Assembly (NCBI RefSeq): GCF_029227915.1
Contig: NC_079880.1
Span: 15,334,001 to 15,398,000, forward strand
Reading direction: 5' to 3'
Length of the DNA: 64,000 bases
Source: Hydractinia symbiolongicarpus
Lineage: Eukaryota; Cnidaria; Hydrozoa; Anthoathecata; Hydractiniidae
Shown: positions 52,563 through 62,884 of the stretch, piece by piece
How the letters are laid out: every line of letters begins with the position of its first letter
How positions within the stretch are numbered: the first letter of the stretch is position 1
Notes under the pieces: generated by a model
The model's input: only the letters and a program-made list of their open reading frames with translations
Told to the model about the DNA's origin: nothing
Databases searched by the model: none
Made by a program: the position numbers and the translations under genes

Positions 52563-53469
52563 GGCCTAATATAAAAAAAGTCCAAGAGAATGTTCATTCT
52601 TCATTTCCTGTCAAATATTAAAGCTGTTCGGATTAAATCCGGTGTAGCGGGTAGTGCACTATTCATAAAACGGATGAGTTTAATACGAGTTAAAGAACGT
52701 CAGGAAAAAAGTGACTAAATTTTGACACAATAACTAATATTTCTTTTCCGACCATTTTTGGGTATATATATATTTTTTAAATTCCTTTCACATCTTAAAA
52801 ATGTAACAGGTATTACCTATCGACAAGTAAAGGTCTGATTTAAACTGTAAATTAGACCGTGAATCTAATTTAAAGGGGCTACGGAACGGCTGTTAGTTTT
52901 CGACCTTAGTGACTTGCACGAAAGTCGAGCTGATGGCGGTGGAAAACTAAAATGGCTATTTTTCCGGCATGTATGTAATGTACAGACTCGAACATATAGA
53001 TATATCTAGAATTTTTATCTTCTCCAGCCTTGGTCATGTTTTCATCCAGAATGAGTCTTGCTGAAATATTTCTTTATAATATACTTTTCGAAAAAAAATA
53101 TTAAACCAGCGAGCAAATTGCACTGGTCTGTTCATTGCGCAAAACGCGTTTGCCGAATTTTTAATATGTGCGCGGGATATACTGAATGTGAGCCCCTTTA
53201 AAGCCTCGGACCATTGGTAACGCATCGTCGTATCATATGATTCGACATTCTTGAAACGATACTGATTGGGCGATTTGACATGCATGCTGCAACATAACAG
53301 TCTATAGACTATGTTATGTTTCCAGCCCTTAAAGTATTCAAAAGCAGTATAGTTTTTATTCCTATATTTAATTTAAAAAATACCCACACTTGCCAAGACT
53401 TGTGAAACGTTCTGCATAATATTCCACCTGAGATACAATCTTTGATTGGTGAGTGGTGGTCACATGACC

Positions 53470-53520
53470 ATGCCTATTATTGAGCATGCCTATTATTGAG
53501 CATGCCTATTATTGAGCATT
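53470..53520. repeat. 16-bp tandem repeat (CATGCCTATTATTGAG)
   Basis: Three perfect consecutive copies of CATGCCTATTATTGAG followed by CATTGC. Short and without apparent function; located about 460 bp upstream of the B3GAT start. Confidence 0.8.
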
Positions 53521-53982
53521 GCTTAGAACTAAGTTGTCGAATAATCATTTGATCGCAAATCCGTAACTTCTGTATTGTTAATGCTGATTTTGAAAAGATA
53601 ACAAAGATGGCTGCGCTATCAGTGAAAGGAAGAGAAGTTTTTATGTTATTTGTGTTTTTCTTATTTTAAACTGATTTATAGGGTAGGTATTTTCTTTTAC
53701 TGAATAACTTTATTCTATTAATTAGATTGATCTTTCAATCAGGGGTTTAGTTAAAAATCAATTATATCATATTAGATTGAAGTATTTAAAAATTATCAAA
53801 TATCAATAAAAAGAAATCGACAGCGAGAGAATATCTGCCAAAAATATAAGAAACGTAAAAATGGTGAGTTTTGTTCACTAGGCTATGCTATAACTTACTT
53901 TCTTTTTGCATTGTAGTGCATGTTCAAATTAAGCGATAGTATTTTTTAACGAAATCAAAAAACAATCACAAACATTGGCGTA

Positions 53983-55662
53983 ATGACGCTACGTCGAAAC
54001 GTAATTACACTATTGATATGGATAAGTGTAGTTACGATATTTACGATACATGTAATATTAACGCGTCGAAAGGATGAGGCGAAGCATGGAAATGTTATTG
54101 AAAGAAGTATAGACGATTTAGTTAAAAGAACCGAAGATCTCGATAAAAAATTATTCTTTGAGTCGGCTGATACCACACCGAAGCGAGAACAATGCGTTAC
54201 ACATCACGAGTACAAGCAAACGGTAAACGAAATTAAAGATGGCACTACGAAGCTGAAATCAGAGAAATTAAAACTCATAAACCGAATTGGAGAACTTCAG
54301 GACGAAATAAGCAGCTTGCAAGCTGACAAAACAAAAATGTTGGAGAAAGAGAAAAAATATAAGAAGCTAGCTAAAAGGTTGGCTGCAAAACTGAAAGGAC
54401 ACGATCAAAATTTGCCTAAATTAGACCCAAATATACCATGGGTATTTGCAATCACGCCAACATATTCTAGGTATACACAAAAAGCAGACTTGGTTCGTTT
54501 ATCGCAGACTTTATTATTAGTCACAAACTTTCATTGGATTATAGTAGAAGATTCTGAACACCGCACTGAGCTTGTTAACCAACTTCTTCAAGAATCTGGA
54601 CTGAGTTTTACACACTTACATATAAGAACTCCGTCTAACATGCAACGCAAAAAAGGAGAGCGATATAATAAACACCATCGCGGTGTTTCACAAAGAAACC
54701 TCGGGTTGCAATGGCTACGAGACAACGTAAATATAGAGCGCACCCCGGGTGTGTTGTATTTTATGGATGATGACAACACTTATCACAGAAAGATATTTGA
54801 TGAAGTAAGTTCTCTTTTGATCGCTTAACCGAACTTCAATATGTTGCCTACTTTGCAGACAGCGCTATGCATCAAACAAAAAAACGGAAAACTGCGATTT
54901 CTGAAATCTGAGTGGCTGGAACAACTCGCTTTATTATAAAAACTAAAAATTAATTAGTCGTATGTCTAACCAAAATAGAGTACAGTTTCTTTTTGGAGAG
55001 AAATACTTTTACTAAATATGTAAACTCAGAAGAATTCCGGAGTTGAAACTGCGGCTAAAGTTTTAGGACCAAGACTTCTTGTCGTGTTTTTGTCCCGATA
55101 TAATGAAAGAGAAAAAAGAGGCTGTGAACGAGGTTGCCAAAAGTATATTCCTCTATGCAGGATCTTGGTAAATGTAGATGTTAATTAGATTTCAAAATTT
55201 GCTTTTTGATAGACAGTGTAACCACAGCCTAAAGCAACTGTCAAACCTTTTACACAGGCTTCCTTATAGCTCTTGGACGTACGTGTTATTCCATATATAG
55301 GTTGGCTATAGTGCTTTATTACGACAAATCAAATTCCACAGTAGCTAACTAAAATTACCTTCGTTTAGATGCGATACACAAACCATGTTTCCATTTGGCC
55401 GGTTGGTTTGTCGGGGGGAGCAAGATGGGCTGGTCCTATCGTTGAGCATGGGAGAGTTGTAAAGTTCCATACTAATTGGGCACCCAATCGTACATTCCCA
55501 ATAGATATGGCTGGCTTTGCTATCGGATTGAAATATCTGTTAAAGGAAAGGCCCTTGGTCAAGTTCAATTCGCTAGCGAAGAGAGGATATTTGGAGCCAA
55601 CATTTTTGGAAACATTGACCACCATGAATGAATTGGAACCTTTAGCTGACAACTGTACAAAG
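53983..55662 (+). CDS. B3GAT: Beta-1,3-glucuronosyltransferase (B3GAT family), type II Golgi membrane enzyme
   Basis: Exon A is 53983-54804 (ATG to GTAAGT donor, 822 nt, phase 0). Exon B is 55369-55662 (acceptor CGTTTAG, donor GTATAT, 294 nt, phase 0). N-terminal cytoplasmic basic residues, a membrane segment at about 8-28 (TLLIWISVVTIFTIHVIL), a coiled-coil stem (about 60-145), then PWVFAITPTYSRYTQKADL, the GERYNKHHRGVSQRNLGLQW block and YFMDDDNTY with the DDD metal/UDP site. Exon B has SIWPVGLSGGARW, FPIDMAGFAIGLKYLL and MNELEPLADNCTK. These match GlcAT-I/P/S, which add GlcA to galactose in the proteoglycan linker or to HNK-1 type glycans. The short final exon is unproven; see 57522-57563. 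The stem is longer than in vertebrate enzymes. Confidence 0.88.
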
Positions 55663-55980
55663 GTATATTCTCGTTTTATTTTCATATTTATGTTGGGATC
55701 TGATCCTTCTAAAATTTTAAAATCTAAGTATGGCAAAAATTTTATTTTGTGTTCTACATTTTCTGGTTTATCTAGCATTTAAATATTCAAGTAGGGCAAA
55801 ACTTCTACTTGGCATTTCATGTTGTTAGAGCATGCGCACTTGAAGCCAAAATGCGCACGTCCTAACAAAAATTCCCCATGAACTTTTTGCGATGAAGCGA
55901 AAAAATAATAAAAAATAAATTATAATAACATAATTAAATATAATATAATTAAAGCATAATAATAAATTCATAAAAAAGTA

Positions 55981-56208
55981 TCATAACCTTTCAACTGCGA
56001 CACACGAGATGTACAAATTAAAAACAACAAGAAACCCTGGGGGCTCTAAGAATTTCCGTTCGCTACCAAAACATTTGATGACAACCTGCTTATTCGTTGT
56101 GTTATCGTGCCAAACATTCGAAGAGGTTTGGTGCATGAAGCTCTGAAGATAAAGCACACAAGTGACATTATATGTTACAACAAACGCAAACAAAACGAAG
56201 CGTGTCAT
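55981..56208 (-). other. Minus-strand ORF with N-terminal signal-anchor, uncertain
   Basis: 75 codons, ATG at 56208 (MTRFVLFAFVVTYNVTCVLY), a plausible signal anchor, then QTSSNVWHDNTTNKQVV. It could be a first exon of a type II protein or chance. No downstream exon was identified, and the AT-rich sequence below 55980 contains none. Confidence 0.2.
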
Positions 56209-56237
56209 AATAAACTCACATTTTGAAATAAGTTCCT

Positions 56238-57075
56238 AACAAAAAAACAGCCTATCATTCATAGTTGAAAGTCTTGCGATTGAAACGTTTATGGTCTTAA
56301 ACGGCATTTAAGGTGGCAAAAAATCAAATTTTTGTATCACCATCATATTCAGCATACTTCATTTGTTAACTGTGCCAAATTTGGCCGAAAATGAAGTGGT
56401 TTTAATTTTTGGACCAATTTTGGCTTAAATTGACATTTAAGGTGGCAAAAAATCAAAATTTGGATGTGACCATCATGTTCAGCATACTTTATTTGTTAAC
56501 TGTGGCAAATTTTGTTGAAAATAAAGTAGTTTTAATTTTTGGACCAATTTTGGCCTAAAATGACATTTAAGGTGGCAAAAAATTCAAATTTTATTGTCAC
56601 CATCATGTTTAACAAACTTTATTTGTTAACTGTGGCAAATTTTGTTGAAAATAAAGTAGTTTTAATTTTTGGAACAATTTTGGCCTAAAATGACATTTAA
56701 GGTGGCAAAAAATTAAAATTTTAATGTCACCATCATGTTCAGCATACTTTATTTGTTAACTTTGCCAAGTTTTGTTGAAAATACAGTAGCTTTAATTTTT
56801 GGACCAATTTTGGCCTAAAATGACATTTAAGGTGGGAAAAAAATTAAAATTTTAATGTCACCATCATGTTCAGCATACTTTTTTGTTAACTGTGCCAAAT
56901 TTTGTCGAAAACAAATACCAATTTGGCCTGAAACGTCATTTAGATGACTTCCCAGTACTTAGGGAGTTTGGGAACGAAGTTTAAATCTTAATTTACGAAG
57001 TTTAAATCTGTGACGTTGCAATTGACTATTTGGGACAGGGTTAGTTAGTCAGTTATACCAATACTATCCTCCTCT
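56238..57075. repeat. Dispersed repeat with internal 130-bp minisatellite, copy 2
   Basis: Same family as 15600-16500: both begin at CAGCCTATCATTCAT, GATTGAAACGTTTATGGTCT and end at GTGACGTTGCAATTGAC and CCAATACTATCCTC. The internal unit (TGACATTTAAGGTGGCAAAA at 56305, 56434, 56564, 56694, 56824) steps by 129-130 bp. The units have diverged consistently from copy 1 (AAGGTGGC instead of AGGTGAC), so the array was homogenised within each locus. Confidence 0.8.
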
Positions 57076-58165
57076 CAGAGAAACGTGAAATCCCAGGGTC
57101 GATTTTTTCTCCAAAAATGCTCCGAAAGAAAAAACGACGGTTTTAAAGAATTTCCTACGCCTTCGGGCGCGGAAATTCAAAAAGAAATAAGAAATAATGT
57201 GATGAAATTAAACCAAATGTTGATTTAATTTTCACAGATTACTTTTTGTATATTTGGGGACACCTTAACTCTAATATGATTTTAAAACTTTAAAGATTAA
57301 AAAGTATTTCATGGAGAAGGGTGTGACCAACAAAAGAGGTGCTAATGCAGTTATTCAGTAGGGCTACATCCGTCGTTCGACGCCGAGCCCCAACTAGTAT
57401 TTCTAAAAAAAGTATAAAACAAATAAATACACTATAAATGTTTAAAGATATACTGATAACATAAAAATAATTTTAAAGACAGGTCGAAATAAAACAAAAA
57501 CTAAAACCTCAAAAAATTCAGGAAATTTGTTTGGTTGGCGCTTGGCAAACGACGCGAAAATAAGAATTAAATCCTACTCTTTCGCCTGGTCGCTGCGACC
57601 AGACGAAATGTTTCCACGAGCATCTGATTCTGAAGTCTTATCGGCTTGCGTTTCTTTAACCGCTTTGGGCTACTTAAATTTATGATGCTTTACCCGCTAA
57701 CAATAACACGTTGGTTTGTTCTAGCCTCTATCTCACGCACTACATGAAACATTTTGCAAGTTCAAGATAATACCATGGGATAATACCTATTTATTTGCAA
57801 TGACGGAAAGTTCTGTACAAAACAGGCTACTGGCGAACTCGAAATGCATAGGGAACAAAATTACACGCAAACAAAAATTCAAAGTCTTTTACCTGCAAGT
57901 GCTTTTCATTTTTATTTATAAACGGTAGCAATATCATTAATAATTGATAAAAATCAATCTTTGTCTTTATTTGTATATCCACAAAAATTCACCCAAATGG
58001 GATTTAAATATATCTTTAAATGTCATCTTGCATGAACATGTATAATAATATGAATATTTCGAGTTTTTCTTTTTATGGAAGTTCGTTCATAACTATTTTA
58101 TTTACGATAATATTTCGACACGCCTTGACTGTGTGTTTTTCAAATCTAAACTGTGGCGTAACGAA
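57076..58165. other. Stretch between the minisatellite repeat and the LINE
   Basis: It contains CCTACGCCTTCGGGCGCGGAA at 57147 and a small hairpin (GGTCGCTGCGACC at 57589). It may contain the last B3GAT exon at 57522. No other gene is supported. Confidence 0.4.
57522..57563 (+). other. Candidate final exon of the B3GAT gene
   Basis: After AATTCAG, 14 codons in the phase required by exon B read EICLVGAWQTTRK and stop. B3GAT proteins end shortly after an LVWHTRT motif, and the W-x-T-x-R spacing here is similar but not the same. The pyrimidine tract is poor. Low confidence; the true exon could be elsewhere, even past the window. Confidence 0.25.
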
Positions 58166-58181
58166 TTGAAGTTATTATATT

Positions 58182-61100
58182 ACAACAACACAAAAATAAA
58201 ATAAAAAGTTATTAACAATTTACAGGTCAACATTGTTTCACTTAATAATTAACAACGCTTGATTATTCAAGATCGAATGAGTGATACAACATTTCCGAGT
58301 TCCATATCTGTCAGCTGGTGGTCCCGAGCGAAGGATCTGCAACCTCTCAGGCAAAGTAGTGTTGATCGCAGCAGACTAAAGAAAATTTTAGTTCTAATAA
58401 ACTTCGTGGCTTCTGCGAATCTGATGTTTCTTTTTTCTAAAATCATTTCAGACAGTCTCTGATAAAATCGTTTACACTCTCTTCCCATGCCACCGTTTGT
58501 TGCAAAAACAAGGGGAGTTAATGTTCCACTTTCTACTTGCATAACTCTTTCGTTGTATCCTCTCTTCTTCTCTTCTTCGTTTTTCTTGAAGCATTTGTCA
58601 AGAGAAAGACCCTTGTATCTCAGAGCGTTGAGGTCAAAGACCCGTACATCTAAAAATACTCGTTGACCAGGGGTCCAAAAACCGACTGCGCTGATGTCTA
58701 ATCGGGCTTCCTGTGATAAAATACCGTTTTGATGGATTCTTTCACCGCTTAAACGTAACAGCAATGGTTCCTTTCTCACATCTTTACATACTTCCTCCAG
58801 TAATTTCCCTGTAATATCTCGTATCTCATTGTGTCGTAAAGAGACGTAGCCACCTTTCTTGCATGATAACGCATGTGTAACATTAAATTTGCTTCCACAC
58901 ACGCATTCTGATGGAAGTTTCGGGATTGTCCAATCGTATCGCAAACGTAGAGCGTCAAAAAACTGCTCCTTGTTCAGATCATAGTTCAGCTCTTTAATTG
59001 GTAAAGATGCAAGCCAATTTGATACACCACTCTCCATATTTGACTCGTTCAATCGTGTGTCATACGTAATTGTAGATTTTTCAATTTTTTTCAGATTCTG
59101 TTGTCTCCGGTTGTTTTTCACTGCCGTCAATGATACTATTTCTTCATCAACAACATTTTTACGAAGAATTACGTTCTTCAAAGAAGCAGTTATGCTTTCT
59201 GAGTTTCGTAGCTCTGTGGGCGCTGGTTCAATGGGATTGATAATTCCCAAACCACCAAGTCGAGGAGGCAAAGACAGGAGTGTGCGTTCATCATCGTTCA
59301 CAATGTGTCCGCCAGTAATAGCAGGTAGCAATCGATGTCGTATGATTTCTTCAAGTGGATTCAGATACTTCTCAAACCCAGGTATTGTTCTAAGGAAGAA
59401 TGAAAATTTGTGTTGATAACCACTTGTATAACAGGCATAAGCAGCTTGTGGCTGTGATAGCGCAATATCTGAAAGTAAAGATATCTCCTTCACCCAGTTC
59501 GTTACCATTTTTTCACAGTACTCCTTCCTGAAGCTGTCACTTCCGATCGAGGCGCCAAGATGTCTATCACCATCAGTACATATCTGGATATTCGTGCCCT
59601 CAAAAGTCGCTTTCGCCAGTTGTTCGTGTCCTGGTTTTACAATTAGCCAAGATTTGTGAGGTTGTGGATTGTAACCGAACAATGGTCCAATTCAATCTAT
59701 CCCACCAAACTTTCAAGTTTCTACATTTTCCACCTGCACTAACGTCTTCAGCGAAAGCAGCAACAGTAGTCCTAAATATTCCGTCAGCCATCAGATTAAG
59801 TAGGGGTGTTAGACCAATTGCGTATATTGCCATCCCTAGCGGATCACCCTGCGTAGTACCCTCCTCGGATCTTATTTCTTTACCTCCAATGATGAAAAGC
59901 CTCGCATGAACTCCATAGCAATTGATGACATAACATGCAAGAGTCGGGCAAACAATCTTGACGTTGCGCAGGAGTGCTTCTCTGTTGATACTATTGAAGG
60001 AATTTGCTGCATCAACAAGTAAAACAGCCTCTGTTTCTTCACTGTCAAATACCTCCCTCATCGCGTGGATTGCCGCTTCACTGCCAGACTTCTGACCAGC
60101 ACATCTGAATTTCCGCACTTGATTTAAGGACGTCTTTCTGAAGAACTGCCATCACTACCTTGCCACATATTCTTCGCAAGACTTCTCCAACACCAATTGG
60201 TCTTACTCCAGGTTTTTTGTCTAGAGGTACGAGTCTGCAAGCAGTAAATGCTTCAAGCGATTGATCTTCAACATTTTCTATACATAACTTCTTTATAACG
60301 TTGGCTATAGCTCTTCTTAAATCCAAACCGCATTCACCGAAAACCTTTGAAGTTAAAGGTTTTCTCCATCCATCTGCGTCCATCCCAGAAGGTCCGGAGC
60401 CTCCTTTTGTTACTTGAGCTGCTTTTAATACGTACGTGTCATCAATGACGTCATATACAATCGGATTAACCGTTGATAACGGTCCTTGCAATATAACGTC
60501 TTCCTTCGCTTGTTCGCCTGGTGGATGTTTAACTCGTAATAAATTGAATGTTTCGTCATTTAAAGGAAGAATGCCACCTGCCATGTTGTTTGTTAATAAT
60601 TTGATTGCTCCGTTCACATTTTCAATCTGCATGAGATCTTTAAACTTTCTCGAAACAACTTCTATGTTTCTTCTCTCGGTTGGTTTAGGCAATCGTGATT
60701 GAAGCATTTCACATTCATCGCAGAGTGCTTGAAAATCGCCTTTGTTCCACCATTCTAGTCTTCGTTGTAATGCGTTAACATGGTCTTTGCTTTTCGAGTT
60801 TTTTGACGGCTTCTGAAGTAATAGAGCTGGCATTACGTGCATTGCTTTTAACGCAATACATTTGATTGGGCTATTTTCCACCCAGCTATTCAATAGTCTA
60901 GTTACTTCTCGAAGAAAGTTTTTTCCAGTAGCACCATTTGAAAGCATGAACAAATTTCGCCTCCAAAATACAATTTTCTTATAACAAGAATTAATTTGAT
61001 CAATCGCATCTGTACCTCTTTCGTTACCCCAATAAAACCGTTCTGGTTGTGTTTGTTGTAGAATGCGTTCATTCATATCATTTCGAGGGTCTGTAGATTG

Positions 61101-61421
61101 TTCTTCTGCTGGAAGTCCAATTTTAACTTTGCATTGCCGCAAATGTTGGAGCACTCCTCTGTGGGTTCTAAAACGTTTGTGGCACTGGTGCACGGAAATC
61201 GCAATTCGTCAATACCATTTGTATTTGCATTCCCATTTGTGTTGCTAACTTCATTATCCTTTCTGTTCATCTTCTTCTTTTAACGTATCGTAAACTTCTC
61301 GTGCATTAATCAATATGTTTCAGCAATTCTATGCGTAAAGACAATGGAGAAATAAATTTGTCGATTTACCGTTAACGGAAAGACGTCCGCCATCTTTGAA
61401 GTCATTGCAAGTATTATATAT
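58182..61421 (-). mobile_element. Non-LTR retrotransposon (RLE-type LINE), 3.2 kb, flanked by a 16-bp target duplication
   Basis: The direct repeat TTGAAGTTATTATATT is at 58166-58181 and again at 61422-61437, exactly flanking the element, so the copy was inserted by target-primed reverse transcription. Its 3' end (minus strand) is a TTTTTGTGTTGTTGT tail, not poly(A). It carries one long ORF with zinc finger, reverse transcriptase and C-terminal endonuclease, now frameshifted. The length is close to full for this group. Confidence 0.85.
58267..61270 (-). pseudogene. RLE-type LINE polyprotein: C2H2 finger, reverse transcriptase, CCHC and PD-D/E-K endonuclease
   Basis: Start at the ATG at 61270. 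A C2H2 finger (CHKRFRTHRGVLQHLRQC) follows a frameshift near 61190. RT blocks include GGSGPSGMDADGW, ACRLVPLDKKPGVRPIGVGE, VLLVDAANSFNSINR (first catalytic Asp), EGTTQGDPLGMAIYA and AAFAEDVSAGG, where the usual F/Y-A-D-D is FAED. Then come GGLGIINP, a CVCGSKFNVTHALSC zinc knuckle, and an endonuclease-like region (ARLDISAVGFW, VFLDVRVFD, KKRGYNERV). Further frameshifts lie near 60110 and 59680. This order is that of R2/NeSL-type LINEs. It cannot be translated as one protein. Confidence 0.85.
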
Positions 61422-61544
61422 TTGAAGTTATTATATTGCGTTATTGCGTTGCAATGTTTTCGCGTTTTCTTTTTTGCTAATATGTAGCATCGGTGGCTTC
61501 CAAAACGAAGATGTAAACGAAGATGTATGAGCCACCGTCCTTAT

Positions 61545-61796
61545 TTAAACCATCTTCGAAACTGTCATTCCTTTGAATTCCAAGAGCCTCGCGTACTTTA
61601 CGGTAATTCTACTATTATCGGTGTGCACTGTTTTTGCTGAGTTCCACTTAAATGCTCCATGGCAAATTCGTGAGTGTTCAGAAACTCCTGTGCTTTCCCA
61701 TTTCTTGTCATGTATATCTTTTTCTTGTTGGCTAAGACGAGTACAAATTTTGCAACCTGTTTCACCAATGTACGTATTACCGCATGAACATTCCAA
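61545..61796 (-). pseudogene. GIY-YIG endonuclease fragment (Penelope-type)
   Basis: About 83 codons reading ECSCGNTYIGETGCKICTRL then STGVSEHSRICHG and RITVKYARLLEFKG. The C-S-C-G-x-x-YIGET-x-x-x-x-x-R block and following SEH motif are those of the GIY-YIG domains at the C-termini of Penelope-like retroelements. The reverse transcriptase is missing, so it is a fragment. It ends against the 5' side of the LINE. Confidence 0.6.
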
Positions 61797-61959
61797 TTAA
61801 TAAACCCCTGGATTCCTATTGGCTTGTAATTTGCATTTATTTCTTGACGTTATAATAGATAAAAAGAAAAACTCAAAAGATTTAAATAAATGTTTTCTCA
61901 TTGCAAATAAAGGCAAAACATTTTTTGCTTGACGCCAGTGTCCTTTAATTTTGTTTAAT

Positions 61960-62880
61960 TCACTTTCAAATGTATGTAATCCATTTTAGGCAGTATGTCA
62001 TAAGCCCTCCAATAATCACTTATAAATATTGCTCCTGGCAAAATAAACTTTTGAATAATTGGAATTAGTGTTTCCATGTCTCTACGTTCTACTGGAACCA
62101 TAAAATGTATGCGTGAATTCTCTTCAATTCCACCGAAAACCCATTAACCTTCCACATGGTGGCCACGGTGATACTTTTGTTTACCAAACTTTGCTTCGTC
62201 TATTTGAACTCTAATACCATTACCTCCAATTTGGGATGAATTTTGAATCATTACGTTATGACAGATCTTACGGCAAAAATTATCCCAGTCTATTGCAGTC
62301 GCACTTGGAATTCCCATTTGTTTCATAATTTCGTTTTGTGAAAACCTTAAGATATATTTTTAAAAACTAGTTACAATAGCAAATATTTTGGCATTGCAGG
62401 ATATTTTTACGAAAGAATTTTAAAACATGCTTTTAACCATACTTAGTATTTTTTGTTTCGCACAATCATTTAATATTTATACTCTTGTGTAAAACACAGG
62501 AAAAATAAGTTTTGTTGGAAACATTAAGGTAAACAGAAAATAGGTGTAGAAAACTAAAAAAAATAGAAATTAACCTGTGCTCCACCAACACGTGCCACAA
62601 ATTCTTCTAATGTTAAGTCGAAATCTTCAAACCATGATCCTTTCCGAATTGATTTTAAGTATGTTTGTCTCTTTGACACCTCTATTCATACTGGTCGGAC
62701 GAATAATTTGGAACCATGAAGTTGTTGCATGTGCTACACCGCATTTGTCTTTTCCATTGGACAACAGTTTCTTTATCGCAAATAATTCCTTTAACAAGAC
62801 CTGGGAATTTATTGTTTTGATTATTGTGTATCTGCCTGAACTCGATACTGTTGTAAACAATTCCCCAATAATTTCTGTAG
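61960..62880 (-). pseudogene. Merlin (IS1016/IS1595-like) transposase, broken
   Basis: The minus strand carries, from high to low coordinates: GLVKGIICDKETVVQWKRQM, SIRKGSWFEDFDLTLEEF, MGIPSATAIDWDNFCRKIC, VQIDEAKFGKQKYHRG (first catalytic Asp), a stop after HHVEG, then WVFGGIEENSRIHFMVP, MVPVERRDMETLIP and FISDYWRAYDILP (second Asp). This is the order of eukaryotic Merlin transposases. The pieces lie in different frames, with about 230 AT-rich bases between the second and third, possibly an intron. The third catalytic acid is missing after HLKVN and a stop. No terminal repeats were identified. Confidence 0.72.
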
Positions 62881-62884
62881 TTTA

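Larger units (their letters stand above)
51727..53982. other. Intergenic stretch between the 250-aa ORF and the glucuronosyltransferase
   Basis: It contains the foldback at 52481-52562 and the 16-bp tandem repeat at 53470-53520. A possible 5' non-coding exon of the downstream gene ends at 53863 (AAAATG then GTGAGT), but this is weak. Otherwise nothing recognisable. Confidence 0.4.

Noticed and set aside
55365-55778. 137-codon minus-strand ORF
   Set aside because: Exact antisense shadow of B3GAT exon B.
56090-56125. VWHDNTT on the minus strand, similar to the LVWHTRT end of B3GAT proteins
   Set aside because: Wrong strand for the B3GAT gene and embedded in a different ORF; chance resemblance.
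59057-59416. 119-codon plus-strand ORF in the LINE
   Set aside because: Antisense shadow of the LINE reverse transcriptase and endonuclease frame.
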